From Desulfosudis oleivorans (GTDB lineage Bacteria > Desulfobacterota > Desulfobacteria > Desulfobacterales > SURF-7), in the NCBI GenBank assembly GCA_020723305.1, contig DYJC01000009.1:149216-213215 (forward strand): a stretch of DNA of 64,000 bases, in the 5' to 3' direction. The notes under the pieces were generated by a model that did not search any database, had not been told where the DNA came from, and saw only the letters and a program-made list of their open reading frames with translations. Below, piece by piece: positions 1-9,047 of this stretch (the stretch's first letter is position 1; each line of letters opens with the position of its first letter). Position numbers and translations under genes: made by a program.

Positions 1-229
1 TCGTATATTTCTTTTCATGAAGAAGATACTTAATCTGATAAATCAGTTCAACATCTTCCTTGCGATACAGGCGCTGTCCTGATTCTGTTCGTTTGGGATT
101 GATTCCTTTGAATTCAGTCTCCCAGAATCGAAGGACATAGGCCTCCAAGCCTGTTAAATTACTAACTTCCCCAATCCTAAAATAGAGTTTATCCGGTATA
201 CTGATTTTTACATTTTCTGTTTTTTCCAT
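1..229 (-). CDS. MerR-family transcriptional regulator (partial, 3' end outside window)
   Basis: Seventy-six codons of a MerR-type DNA-binding domain are visible, starting at an ATG at 229 and running off the window edge. The translation has the MerR helix-turn-helix signature: a stretch around YFRIGEVSNLTGLEAYVLRF, then RLYRKEDVELIYQIKYLL, the usual helix 2 and wing. It lies 39 bp after pheT on the same strand. A MerR gene after pheST is the usual position in many proteobacteria, so it is probably the last gene of the infC-pheT operon. The effector-binding part is not visible, so the signal is unknown. Confidence 0.85.
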   Translation of the reverse strand, partial: MEKTENVKISIPDKLYFRIGEVSNLTGLEAYVLRFWETEFKGINPKRTESGQRLYRKEDVELIYQIKYLLHEKKYT

Positions 230-268
230 ACAACTGCCGGATTCATTCCCCAACGTATATTAAATCGT

Positions 269-2683
269 TTAGGGCAACATTGCGTTAAATGCTTTAATAA
301 GCATGCTTGAAATCTTGCTGTGAATTATATTTACTGTGTCATCTTCCAGTGTTCTTTCAGTAGATCGATACGTCAACCGTAACGATAAGCTTTTTTTCTT
401 TTCAGGGATATTTTCACCCACGTATACATCAAACAATTCAACATTTTCAAGGATCTTTTCATTCATCTTTTCAAGTGTTTTAAGAACAGACTGCACTTCA
501 ATACCTTGATCTATGATAATGGTAATATCCCTTGAAACTGAAGGATATTTCGGCAAGGATTTATATGTCTTGTTCTCTGGAATTTTCTTGATCAGCAAAT
601 CAAGATCCAATTCCATGATAAAAGCCGTCTGTTTGAGATTATAACTACTCAACACTTCATGGTGAACTTCTCCAATCGTTCCAACAAGCTCTCCAGCTAT
701 ATAAATTGAGGCTGCATGTCCTGATTTATGATAACAGCAATTCTCTGAGGGAAGGGCTGTAAACTGAATCCCTTCCAATCGTAATGCCTTCAACAATCCT
801 TCAGCCACACCCTTTAAATCATAAAAGTCACAATCCAGGTTACCCCCATGCCATGAGTTTTCAACTCTTTTGCCCGTCCATAAACAGGAAAGATATTCAA
901 TTTCATTTGGTTGAATATTCTTTTTCTGCATATTGAAAAAAACTCTTCCAATTTCAAAAAATTTTAAATTTTTTGTCTGCCAGGATATATTTCGATGCAT
1001 GGTATCCAGAAGCCCGGGTATTAGAGAGGTTCTCATCACCGCTTGATCTTCTGACAAAGGATTCAATATCTCTACTGCACATCTTCTGGAATCCTCAGGT
1101 CTCAGCCTCAGTTGATCAACAGCCGAACGTTTGACAAAGCTATAATTGATCGCCTCAGTAAAACCGAAACCAATAAGTACATCCTTGATTCGATCTTTAA
1201 TTGTAATCTGTTTGTAAAGAGGCTTGATTGCTGCGGGTATGGGTGGAAATGACGTTGGAATGTTATTGTATCCCGAAAGCCTTGCAACCTCCTCCACGAT
1301 ATCCTCATGTCTTGAAACATCCACTCGAAAAGAGGGAACAGTAACTTCAAGAATATCTTCATTGGTTTTTTTTACTGAAAAATCAATCGATTTTAAATGT
1401 GTTGACATTGTTTCCTGATCAAGATTCGTTCCAAGCAGCCGATTGGTATTGTTTATGCTGAGAGCGATAACTTGTTCTGTAAACGGGATAGGATGCTCAT
1501 CCACTACCCCATCCACAATTTGGCCTCCAGCGACCTCCTTCATTAAAAGTGCGGCTCTTTTTAGAGCAAATACCGTACCCTTGGGATCAACTCCCCGTTC
1601 AAAACGATAAGAGGCATCAGTATTCAGACCAAGTGTCTTTGATGTTTTTCGAATGGAGCTCTGTTGAAAACATGCACTTTCAATGAGAACATTGACTGTT
1701 TTTTCACTGATTTCGGAATTACCCCCCCCCATTACACCAGCCAGTGCAATTGGTTTTTCTGCATCACAGATTAATAGCATGCCTGGTAAAAGATTCCGTT
1801 CCTTGCTGTCCAGGGTCGTAAAAACTTCTCCTTTTTCAGCAGCTCTCACAACAATTCGTTTCTCGGAAAGTGTATCAAAATCAAATGCATGAAGAGGTTG
1901 ACCGGTTTCCATCATCACATAATTCGTGACATCCACAAGGTTATTAATCGGTCTTAATCCGATGGAAAGGAGCCTATCCTGAAGCCAGAAAGGAGATGGC
2001 CCTACAGAAATACCGATCAAGAGTCCAGCTGAATATCTAGGGCAAAGATCCGGATTTTTAATCTTCACAGACGTGTATTCAGAAATCGAAGATCCGGTGT
2101 GAAAGGCATCAATACTAGGATATTTTAGAAAGCTGCCCTGCATCGCCGCAATCTCCCGGGCAATACCAATAATACCAAGGCAATCCGGCCGGTTGGGCGT
2201 GAGATCAACCTCAAAAACCATATCAGAAAGCCTGAGTACACTTGCAAGCTTTTGTCCGACATCAACATCTGCCGGCAACGAAATAATCCCTTCAGAATCC
2301 AATCCGATTCCCAGCTCTGATTCACTGCACAGCATCCCGGAAGATTCCTGATTGTAAATCAATCCTTTTTCAAGTACTTTCCCACCTGGAAAAACAGTCC
2401 CCGGCAAAGCACATGCCGTTATCATGCCCACTGTGGCATTTGGGGCACCACATACAATTGTTCGCTTTTCAGTCCCAATATCAACAAAACAGATTTTTAA
2501 TTTTTCTGCATTAGGATGAGGTACAATTTCTACAATCCGACCGGATAGAACGCTGTCCAAATAAGCATATCGATCCGATACAGAATCTACTTCCAAACCG
2601 ATCATGGTCAATCCCTCTGCCAGATCGCTTGGGGTCATCTCAATGGGGATATATTCCTTTAACCAGCTTAAACTGAATTTCAT
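269..2683 (-). CDS. pheT: Phenylalanine--tRNA ligase beta subunit
   Basis: The 804-residue protein is the beta subunit of the alpha2-beta2 enzyme that charges tRNA-Phe in the cytosol. Visible in order are an N-terminal tRNA-binding OB fold (about residues 40-150, with VEIVPHPNAEKLKICFVDIG), the B3/B4 editing region (about 210-380, with RPINNLVDVTNYVMMETGQP), the B5 DNA-binding-like domain, the core catalytic-like domain, and a C-terminal FDX-ACB anticodon-binding domain with KYPSVSRDITIIID. Length is normal for the long bacterial form. It starts one base after the pheS stop, so translation is probably coupled. Upstream genes are pheS, rplT, rpmI and infC. Confidence 0.97.
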   Translation of the reverse strand: MKFSLSWLKEYIPIEMTPSDLAEGLTMIGLEVDSVSDRYAYLDSVLSGRIVEIVPHPNAEKLKICFVDIGTEKRTIVCGAPNATVGMITACALPGTVFPGGKVLEKGLIYNQESSGMLCSESELGIGLDSEGIISLPADVDVGQKLASVLRLSDMVFEVDLTPNRPDCLGIIGIAREIAAMQGSFLKYPSIDAFHTGSSISEYTSVKIKNPDLCPRYSAGLLIGISVGPSPFWLQDRLLSIGLRPINNLVDVTNYVMMETGQPLHAFDFDTLSEKRIVVRAAEKGEVFTTLDSKERNLLPGMLLICDAEKPIALAGVMGGGNSEISEKTVNVLIESACFQQSSIRKTSKTLGLNTDASYRFERGVDPKGTVFALKRAALLMKEVAGGQIVDGVVDEHPIPFTEQVIALSINNTNRLLGTNLDQETMSTHLKSIDFSVKKTNEDILEVTVPSFRVDVSRHEDIVEEVARLSGYNNIPTSFPPIPAAIKPLYKQITIKDRIKDVLIGFGFTEAINYSFVKRSAVDQLRLRPEDSRRCAVEILNPLSEDQAVMRTSLIPGLLDTMHRNISWQTKNLKFFEIGRVFFNMQKKNIQPNEIEYLSCLWTGKRVENSWHGGNLDCDFYDLKGVAEGLLKALRLEGIQFTALPSENCCYHKSGHAASIYIAGELVGTIGEVHHEVLSSYNLKQTAFIMELDLDLLIKKIPENKTYKSLPKYPSVSRDITIIIDQGIEVQSVLKTLEKMNEKILENVELFDVYVGENIPEKKKSLSLRLTYRSTERTLEDDTVNIIHSKISSMLIKAFNAMLP

Positions 2684-2684
2684 T

Positions 2685-3692
2685 TTAAAACTGCCTTAAA
2701 AATCGAAAATCATTTTCAAAAAACTTCCGGAGATCATCAATTCCATATTTTAACATGGCTATACGCTCCACTCCCATACCAAAAGCGAAACCCGAATATT
2801 GGGAAGTATCATAGTTGACATTTTCAAACACCGCAGGATGAACCATTCCCGAACCAAGAACCTCAAGCCATCCGGTCTGTGAGCAAACACGGCACCCTTT
2901 GCCCCTGCAAATTACACAGAGAATATCAACCTCTGCGCTGGGTTCTGTGAATGGGAAAAAACTGGGTCGAAATCGGAGCGATATGTCTTCATCAAAAATC
3001 TGATGAACAAGAGTGGTCAAAATTCCTTTTAAATCACTGAATCCAATATTCTTGTCTACGACAAGGCCTTCAACCTGGTGAAACATGGGAGTATGGGTAA
3101 GATCCGAGTCGCATCGATAAACTTTACCTGGCATGATCACCCGGATTGGAGGTTGCTTTTTTTCCATGATACGGATTTGAAGCGGAGAGGTGTGAGTGCG
3201 AAGCACAATGTCATCGGAAACAAAGAAGGTATCCTGCATATCCCTGGCTGGATGGTTTTTCGGAAAATTGAGGGCCTCAAAATTATAATAATCTGTCTCA
3301 ATTTCCGGCCCTTCAGCAATATCAAATCCCAGCCGTTTAAATATGTTACTAATCTCTTGATTAATCTGTGAAATCGGATGAAGTATACCGGGTATGGCAA
3401 CCCGTCCGGGAAGAGATACATCAATATAATCAATTGAATTTACATCCGAGCCTTCTACCTGCTGAAGTGCTTCTGTAATTCTCTTCTCAACAATCTGTTT
3501 GGTTTCATTCGCCTCTTGTCCAGCAGATGGCCGCAGCTCTTTTGGCAAGCTTGATATATTTCTTAAAAACAGCGTAATACGCCCTTTTCGGCCAACATAC
3601 TTTATAGAAAGTGCCTTAATCTCTTCAACACTGGAGGCATTTTCAATTTCAGCCAGTGCATTCTCTCTGATCTGTTCTATTGTATTTTCCAC
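2685..3692 (-). CDS. pheS: Phenylalanine--tRNA ligase alpha subunit
   Basis: The 335-residue class II aminoacyl-tRNA synthetase catalytic subunit makes phenylalanyl-AMP and charges tRNA-Phe together with PheT. It has an N-terminal coiled coil (about residues 1-85). The class II motifs follow, including HPARDMQDTFF, RTHTSPLQIRIM, FHQVEGLVVD and the C-terminal motif 3 stretch FGMGVERIAMLKYGIDDLR. A four-cysteine insertion (CVICRGKGCRVC) before TGWLEVLG is usual for the family. Its length is typical. The stop is one base before the pheT start; rplT lies 100 bp upstream. Confidence 0.97.
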   Translation of the reverse strand: MENTIEQIRENALAEIENASSVEEIKALSIKYVGRKGRITLFLRNISSLPKELRPSAGQEANETKQIVEKRITEALQQVEGSDVNSIDYIDVSLPGRVAIPGILHPISQINQEISNIFKRLGFDIAEGPEIETDYYNFEALNFPKNHPARDMQDTFFVSDDIVLRTHTSPLQIRIMEKKQPPIRVIMPGKVYRCDSDLTHTPMFHQVEGLVVDKNIGFSDLKGILTTLVHQIFDEDISLRFRPSFFPFTEPSAEVDILCVICRGKGCRVCSQTGWLEVLGSGMVHPAVFENVNYDTSQYSGFAFGMGVERIAMLKYGIDDLRKFFENDFRFLRQF

Positions 3693-3792
3693 AAATATAC
3701 TCAGTCAATTTTTCATTCAATCCCATTTACCGGTGAACAACCCGTACAGCAATATTGAGGAGATTGTTTTGAAAATCGATAAATGACAAACA

Positions 3793-4140
3793 TTATTGTC
3801 TTGCCGATAGCGCTACGATCTCTGAAAATCCAGATGGATCGGATATGGCAAGATCTGCCAGAACCTTGCGATCGATTGCAATATCAGCGAGTTTCAGGCC
3901 ATGAATGAACTTGCTATATGACATATTGTTCATTCGAACTGCAGCATTTATTCTCGCGATCCAGAGTTGTCTGAACTCCCGTTTTCTTACTCTTCGATCT
4001 CGAAATGCATACATCAACGCCTTATCAACAGAATCTGCGGCTGTGCGAAACAGCTTGCTCCGACCGCCTCGAAATCCTTTGGCAAGCTTCAGGACCTTAT
4101 TCCTTCTCCTTCTTGCTTTGAAACCTCTTTTTATTCGCAT
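3793..4140 (-). CDS. rplT: 50S ribosomal protein L20
   Basis: This 115-residue basic protein is L20, an early assembly protein of the large ribosomal subunit. The start [20 protein letters not shown] and the stretch [20 protein letters not shown] are family signatures. L20 often represses its own operon by binding the rpmI-rplT leader; I did not identify such a leader here. It lies 59 bp after rpmI and 100 bp before pheS. Confidence 0.97.
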   Translation of the reverse strand: MRIKRGFKARRRRNKVLKLAKGFRGGRSKLFRTAADSVDKALMYAFRDRRVRKREFRQLWIARINAAVRMNNMSYSKFIHGLKLADIAIDRKVLADLAISDPSGFSEIVALSARQ

Positions 4141-4199
4141 AATTATTCTCCTAATGCAGACTGTAAATGAAAAACCGGTTATAAAATATATTAATCCTA

Positions 4200-4397
4200 C
4201 TATCCATTGGGGAGGAGGAGCTTGATTTCTTTTATGTTTGCTTTGTCAATTATATGCCCCTTCCTGAGAGTCCGTTTCCTTTTGGTGGTCTTTTTTGTCA
4301 GAATGTGACTGGCATGTGATTTCCGGTACACAAATTTTCCGGTCCCTGTTTTCTTGAAACGCTTGGCCGCTGACCTGTTTGTTTTTATTTTTGGCAT
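4200..4397 (-). CDS. rpmI: 50S ribosomal protein L35
   Basis: This 65-residue protein is L35, with the family start [20 protein letters not shown] and a lysine/arginine-rich composition. I chose the ATG at 4397 over the in-frame ATG at 4403: MPKIKT is the conserved N-terminus and an AAGGAG lies at suitable spacing for it. The distance of about 264 bp from infC is long for this operon, so a separate promoter or a regulatory leader may sit there; I see no clear structure. Confidence 0.96.
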   Translation of the reverse strand: MPKIKTNRSAAKRFKKTGTGKFVYRKSHASHILTKKTTKRKRTLRKGHIIDKANIKEIKLLLPNG

Positions 4398-4661
4398 GTT
4401 CATTTTCTCCTTGAATCTATTACCGCACCATCCATGCGGATTTCTTTCTATTAAAAAACCTTCTGTAACTGCACAATCACTATAGCCACATCATAACGTT
4501 TATTCCAGGAAACTTTATAACCTGTAAATATTATTTGTGATAAGGATACTATTTGCAGATAAAGAAAAGCTGCCTTATACAAATACAGATGGCGTGAATA
4601 CCGAAACTATCGCATCACGCCACTCGAGGAATGCATTTAAACAGAAAATTAATCCAAAAAT

Positions 4662-5186
4662 TTATTTCGGAGAAAGGGTCATAATCATCGAACGCCCTTC
4701 AAATTTCGGATATTGTTCTATAACAGCCAAGTCTTCTGTTTCTTTTGCGATCTGCTCTAGAAGATCACGACCTCGCTGAGATAGTGTAATTTCACGCCCC
4801 CTGAAAACAACCGTTACTTTGACCTTGTCCTTTTTGCCAAGAAATTTTTTTATATGTCCAAGTTTAGTTTGCAGATCATGTGTCTCTGTATTCGGCCGTA
4901 ATTTAATTTCCTTCACTTGAAAGGAGCTCTGTTTCTTTTTTGCCTCTTGCTGCTTTTTCGTTATCTCATACTTATATCGACCATAATCCATGATCTTGCA
5001 TACTGGTGGAGTTGCCGTTGGTGAAACCTCTACCAGGTCAAGATTAAAGTCACCTGCAGCTGCAAGTGCCTTATGGATAGCTAGAACACCTAACTGGTTG
5101 CCGTCAGGATCAATGACCCTTACTTCCCTTGCTCGGATATTTCTATTAACATTTACCTTAATACTGCTCTGCTTTGGTCTTTTTAT
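4662..5186 (-). CDS. infC: Translation initiation factor IF-3, probable ATA start
   Basis: IF-3 binds the 30S subunit and checks the initiation codon. The conserved N-domain (NRNIRAREVRVIDPDGNQLG) and the linker and C-domain (PPVCKIMDYGRYKYE, then IKKFLGKKDKVKVTV and EGRSMIMTLSPK) are all present. The first in-frame ATG (4991) would remove the N-domain. Upstream the frame stays open to an ATA at 5186, preceded by a strong GGAGGTG at about 5191-5199; this gives 174 residues, the usual size. Non-AUG starts such as AUU or AUC are a known feature of infC and let IF-3 repress its own translation. ATA is inferred from spacing, as no in-frame ATG, GTG or TTG fits. Confidence 0.92.
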   Translation of the reverse strand: MKRPKQSSIKVNVNRNIRAREVRVIDPDGNQLGVLAIHKALAAAGDFNLDLVEVSPTATPPVCKIMDYGRYKYEITKKQQEAKKKQSSFQVKEIKLRPNTETHDLQTKLGHIKKFLGKKDKVKVTVVFRGREITLSQRGRDLLEQIAKETEDLAVIEQYPKFEGRSMIMTLSPK

Positions 5187-5393
5187 ACCAGCACCTCCTC
5201 ATCGTTGTTTATGAAACAAATTGCTGAATTCCGGTCATAATGCCGCAACACCTTGCAATTTATAATAAGCCGACAATCTATATAGATAAATGAATAAATG
5301 CAAGAAAAAAATGAATATGATCTCGAATAGGAAAAAATCACATTCCATTATAACGATACCTGGTTAGGGTCGAACCCTGAATTTCAAGCATTA

Positions 5394-5515
5394 GAGCCAA
5401 TTTCAAAAGTCTCTTATTGTAGTTCCGGCGAAAACTAAAATCCAGTATTTTCGGCTCTTTTCTGAGCACTAACTTTCGCCGATGTGACGCTTTATAATCG
5501 TTTTGAAATTGGCTC
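5394..5515 (-). mobile_element. 122-bp MITE-like element, copy 1
   Basis: The element is bounded by a perfect 15-bp terminal inverted repeat, GAGCCAATTTCAAAA, and flanked on both sides by the 4-bp direct repeat ATTA (5390-5393 and 5516-5519). It matches copy 2 at 12528-12649 in the opposite orientation, with about six differences over 122 bp. Inside is a second inverted pair (CGGCGAAA / TTTCGCCG), so the whole element could fold into a long hairpin. It encodes no transposase and would need one supplied in trans. It lies at the 3' end of the PilZ gene and provides its last codons and stop. Confidence 0.85.
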
Positions 5516-5920
5516 ATTATCCAATTTTTCAAAACAGGTTAACAGCTCCTTCTCCTTTTGAGACAAATTTTGAAATTTGACCCCCACACCATTTCGATCC
5601 CTCCGTGCAACAACTGCCGATATTTTTAACGGTGATAATTTTTCTCCTGGTATCGTTACCCATATTACAATCTGCTGGCCAATTGAAAAGGATTCCCCGG
5701 CTTCAATATAGGCTCCGTTTGCACTTAGATTTTTTATGGGCTTTTCGCTGGAATAATCGTGTGTATCAAAATCAACAGAGATGGAACATGTTTGCCTCGG
5801 ATATTTCCGCTTCCATTTTGATGGTGTTTTTTTTAGTTGTTTCAAAAGTACGAGGAGTCGATCCCTTGACATCTCATCCAGAATTTCGTTTATTTGCTCA
5901 ACAATCTGTTTTTTATTCAT
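5492..5920 (-). CDS. PilZ-domain protein with a MITE-derived C-terminus
   Basis: This 142-residue cytosolic protein has a short helical N-terminus (about 1-35) and a PilZ domain. The two c-di-GMP-binding motifs are visible: RxxxR-like RKYPRQ at about 38-43 and NLSANGAYIE (the N/DxSxxG motif) at about 63-72. PilZ proteins bind c-di-GMP and alter motility, secretion or adhesion partners; the target here is unknown. The last seven residues (EPISKRL) and the stop are encoded by the terminal inverted repeat of MITE copy 1, so the original C-terminus was replaced on insertion. The PilZ core lies before the junction and looks intact. Confidence 0.85.
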   Translation of the reverse strand: MNKKQIVEQINEILDEMSRDRLLVLLKQLKKTPSKWKRKYPRQTCSISVDFDTHDYSSEKPIKNLSANGAYIEAGESFSIGQQIVIWVTIPGEKLSPLKISAVVARRDRNGVGVKFQNLSQKEKELLTCFEKLDNEPISKRL

Positions 5921-6063
5921 ATTGTTTTTGAAACCCGAGATACCCGTTAAACGAACAAATTTATTTCATATTTGAATAGCAAGAAGAATACTTTTTCCCC
6001 ATGCCAATTTTTTCGACCATAAAACAATTTACTTCTCAAGTCAACCAAATGAATTTATAACTA

Positions 6064-6564
6064 TTATTGGTCAAGGGTATATTGGGCCAAAAGACTGTTT
6101 TTCCAATATGCATTGGCTGGGTTGTTAAAAAACCGTTTAAATAACAGAAGACTTTTTTCACGAAGAATATTTGAAACAATTATAATCCTTGCATCACGAT
6201 ATAATGGCTTCAGATCTACCAGATTACAGCTAGCGCCACCACCCATTACATCCTCATAAGCATATACTATTTTTTGGATCCCACTCAAAATGATTGCACC
6301 AAAACACATCAGACATGGCTCCATTGTGCTGTATATCGTTAATTCATTTTTCTCCACTATCAATTTTTGCTCGCAGAGGCTTCTTAACGCGACCATTTCG
6401 GCGTGGTCCACTTCATTGAATGCTCCGTCAGCCGTACCCTTTCTCACGCCTGTTGCAATCACTTTTCTCTCATCTGCAATCACGCACCCAACTGGAAATT
6501 CGCCTACCAAAAGAGCTTTTTCTGCTTGTGCGATCGCAATTTCCATAAAATATTCTTCGCGCAT
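6064..6564 (-). CDS. CMP/dCMP-type (TadA/guanine-deaminase-like) zinc deaminase
   Basis: This 166-residue protein belongs to the cytidine/deoxycytidylate deaminase fold. Zinc ligands and the proton shuttle are visible as VDHAEMV (HAE, about residue 56) and EPCLMC (PCxxC, about 84-87). Family members deaminate tRNA adenosine 34 (TadA), guanine or cytosine. The usual TadA stretch with DPTAHAE is replaced by FNEVDHAE, and the C-terminus is not the typical TadA end, so the substrate is uncertain. The gene stands between PilZ and an HsdR_N-like gene on the same strand. Confidence 0.8.
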   Translation of the reverse strand: MREEYFMEIAIAQAEKALLVGEFPVGCVIADERKVIATGVRKGTADGAFNEVDHAEMVALRSLCEQKLIVEKNELTIYSTMEPCLMCFGAIILSGIQKIVYAYEDVMGGGASCNLVDLKPLYRDARIIIVSNILREKSLLLFKRFFNNPANAYWKNSLLAQYTLDQ

Positions 6565-6638
6565 TTGGCTTCCCTGTCGTATGCCTGAATTTTATGCTGT
6601 CACGAATTCAAATTCAATCTTATGTCAAAAACTTTCTG

Positions 6639-7265
6639 CTACTCCGATATCCTGCAAATACTGTCATCACATGGACAACGATCATCCACTTCATATGCAA
6701 AGGCAATTCTGGATTCCATCTCCGCCCGGTCTCGTGAAATTTTTTTCCATTGATGGGTATTTCGAATCTTCAAAAGCTGATCTCTGCTCGGTATCATATT
6801 CAGACCATTACCGATAACATCCCCGCTTGAACCATTCATAATTTCAGCATCCATCCCATTTGTGACCACAACAATTGGAATCTGAAATCCGGAAACAATC
6901 CTTGAAATTGCTATCGTCGGCCTGCGTCTTGTTACAAGAGACCCAGGAGCATATTTGATCAACATACATTTTCTGTTCAACAACGTTATCAAAAAATCTA
7001 ACGAAATGGCTGCCTTTCGACTGCCGGCCTGAAGAACAAGACGATACCGTGAAATGATATCGGATTTGAGATACTCTCTTTCTTCTACAAGCAGTCTGGA
7101 TATTTTCTGTCGATACCTTTCATCATGTGTATCCTCCAATAACTCACCTGAAATATAATCAGAAAGTGTCCCCAACACTAAATGATGGCCAACCATTTCA
7201 TTACATCCACTTGATTTTGGGTTGCAAACAATAACATCAAAGCATCCATCAAAATGGATACTCAT
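6639..7265 (-). CDS. HsdR N-terminal-like (PD-(D/E)xK fold) stand-alone protein
   Basis: This 208-residue protein resembles the small stand-alone proteins annotated as type I restriction enzyme R-subunit N-terminal domain (HSDR_N_2). Supporting stretches are ERYRQKISRLLVEER near residue 50, a possible nuclease-core region AISLDFLITLLNRKCMLIKY near 88-107, and IPIVVVTNGMDAEIMNGSSG near 130-150. No methylase, specificity subunit or helicase lies nearby, so it is not a complete restriction system. It ends with a cysteine group CPCDDSIC that may bind metal. The function is unknown and the family assignment rests on pattern memory only. Confidence 0.55.
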   Translation of the reverse strand: MSIHFDGCFDVIVCNPKSSGCNEMVGHHLVLGTLSDYISGELLEDTHDERYRQKISRLLVEEREYLKSDIISRYRLVLQAGSRKAAISLDFLITLLNRKCMLIKYAPGSLVTRRRPTIAISRIVSGFQIPIVVVTNGMDAEIMNGSSGDVIGNGLNMIPSRDQLLKIRNTHQWKKISRDRAEMESRIAFAYEVDDRCPCDDSICRISE

Positions 7266-7397
7266 TGTATTTATGTAGAGAATACTATATTAGATGTAAA
7301 GCTACAAATAGTTCTTTACAAATATTTGAAGCTATGAATAACAGAAATGTTTGCTGATCTGATTATCTTTTTTTGATTTGTAATAGTAAATGTAATT

Positions 7398-8450
7398 ATG
7401 TCGATTCGAACCGATTTTGAAAAACGAGAAGAAAGTTTTCTTGCACTTGCAGGTTGTAAAAGTTCCGAGTCCCGTGGTCGGATAGTCCCTGAAGATCCCT
7501 GCCCTATAAGAACTGCGTTTCAACGGGACAGAGACCGAATCGTCTATTCAAATGCTTTTCGAAGATTAAAACACAAAACCCAGGTTTTTCTGTCCCCCCT
7601 TGGAGATCACTACCGTACCCGATTAACCCATACCCTGGAAGTTGCCGAAATCGCCAGAACCATTTCACGAGCCATGCGGCTCAATGAAGATCTGGCAGAA
7701 GCAATTGCACTGGGGCACGATCTCGGACACACTCCCTTCGGGCATGGCGGTGAAATCGCACTGAAAGAAATTTATTCGCCTTCATTTTCTCATAATGACC
7801 AAAGCTTACGGGTTGTGGATTACTTAGAAAACAAAGGCAAAGGACTCAACCTGACCTATGAGGTGAGAGATGGAATCCTGAAACACTCAAAAGGATTTGG
7901 TGATATTATCCCTCAAGAGCCAAAAGACATGGCCTCCACTACAGAAGGTTGTATTGTCCGGATTTCAGATATCCTCGCCTATCTGAATCATGATCTGGAC
8001 GACGCGGTTCGAAGCGGTGTCATCAAGCCGGAACAGATCCCGCAATCCTGCACCAGCGTGCTGGGACATACACATTCTGAAAGAGCGACCAACATGATCC
8101 GGGATATCGTCTTTTCCAGCAGAGGAAAAGACGGTGAAATTACCTTACAGATGAGTGATAAAATCTTATCCGCCATACTGAAACTCCGGCAATTCTTATA
8201 TGATAATGTATACAGATCTCCTCAGGTTCATAAAGAGTTTTTAAAGGCAAAGAAAATACTTTCAGAGCTGTATTCCTATTTTATGGAAAATGAAGACCAG
8301 TTTAAAACCCAGTTGATCATCATGGAAATGGATGAAATTTCAAAAGATCAACCAATGGATAGAGTTGTCTGTGATTTTATTGCCAGCATGACAGACCGTT
8401 ATGCAATGAATTTATATGAAAAGCTTTTTCTCCCCTCCCCTTTGGTATAA
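7398..8450 (+). CDS. dGTPase-like HD-domain triphosphohydrolase
   Basis: This 350-residue protein is a deoxyguanosinetriphosphate triphosphohydrolase-like enzyme, expected to cleave dNTPs to nucleoside and triphosphate. The HD-domain metal ligands are visible: HTLEVAEIARTISRA near residue 80 (first H), GHDLGHTPFGHGGE near 110-124 (HD pair) and HSKGFG further on. The motif RDRDRIVYSNAFRRLKHKTQV near residue 45 is typical of the family. The length fits the shorter dGTPase-like group. It starts a plus-strand run with two cysteine-cluster genes; the next gene begins 11 bp later. Confidence 0.9.
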   Translation: MSIRTDFEKREESFLALAGCKSSESRGRIVPEDPCPIRTAFQRDRDRIVYSNAFRRLKHKTQVFLSPLGDHYRTRLTHTLEVAEIARTISRAMRLNEDLAEAIALGHDLGHTPFGHGGEIALKEIYSPSFSHNDQSLRVVDYLENKGKGLNLTYEVRDGILKHSKGFGDIIPQEPKDMASTTEGCIVRISDILAYLNHDLDDAVRSGVIKPEQIPQSCTSVLGHTHSERATNMIRDIVFSSRGKDGEITLQMSDKILSAILKLRQFLYDNVYRSPQVHKEFLKAKKILSELYSYFMENEDQFKTQLIIMEMDEISKDQPMDRVVCDFIASMTDRYAMNLYEKLFLPSPLV

Positions 8451-8461
8451 TTTATATTCTT

Positions 8462-9046
8462 ATGAAATCCAACCCTGAAAAACGAAAAATTCTATTCCCT
8501 TTTTTGAATCGGTTAGCCGTCATCTTTTCGGACATGGATCACGCTTACCTTACATCATCCAGCCATTACGATTTTTGCTGCAAAGGGTGTGATGAAAATT
8601 GTTGTATGACCCATTTTTTCCACCATACTTATATGGAATATTTTTATATTCTTGAAGGAATCGGCAAACTGGATTCTTCCCTTTCAGCATCAATATATAA
8701 AAAAGCACAAGAAGCAAATCAAAAGGCAATCTCAACCATCCAACAAGGGGATAAGGTTCGCCTGATGTGCCCGCTGAACAGTAATGGAATATGCCTGATA
8801 TATAACTATCGCCCCATGATATGCAGAATGCACGGAATTCCGCATGAATTGAATGTCCCAGGGAAACAGACTGTCTTTGGAACAGGCTGTAAGGCTTTTG
8901 AAATTCAATGTGGAACAAAACCATACCTCCCGTTTGACCGGACACCTTTTTATATATCCATGGCGAATCTGGAAAAAGATATGAAACAACAACTCGGAAT
9001 CAGAGATAAATTTAAAAAAACCATTGCGCAAATGCTGATTGATTGA
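8462..9046 (+). CDS. YkgJ-type cysteine-cluster protein (paralogue 1)
   Basis: This 194-residue soluble protein has the cysteine pattern of the YkgJ/CxxCxxCC family: FCCKGCDENCCMTHF near residues 38-52, LMCPLNSNGICLIYNYRP near 100-117, then CRMHGIP. These cysteines probably bind zinc or an iron-sulfur cluster; the biochemical role of the family is not established. It differs from paralogues 2 and 3, which share the form CF(N)xCCRxLN. The gene lies 11 bp after the dGTPase-like gene and one base before paralogue 2, so the three are probably co-transcribed. Confidence 0.75.
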   Translation: MKSNPEKRKILFPFLNRLAVIFSDMDHAYLTSSSHYDFCCKGCDENCCMTHFFHHTYMEYFYILEGIGKLDSSLSASIYKKAQEANQKAISTIQQGDKVRLMCPLNSNGICLIYNYRPMICRMHGIPHELNVPGKQTVFGTGCKAFEIQCGTKPYLPFDRTPFYISMANLEKDMKQQLGIRDKFKKTIAQMLID

Positions 9047-9047
9047 C

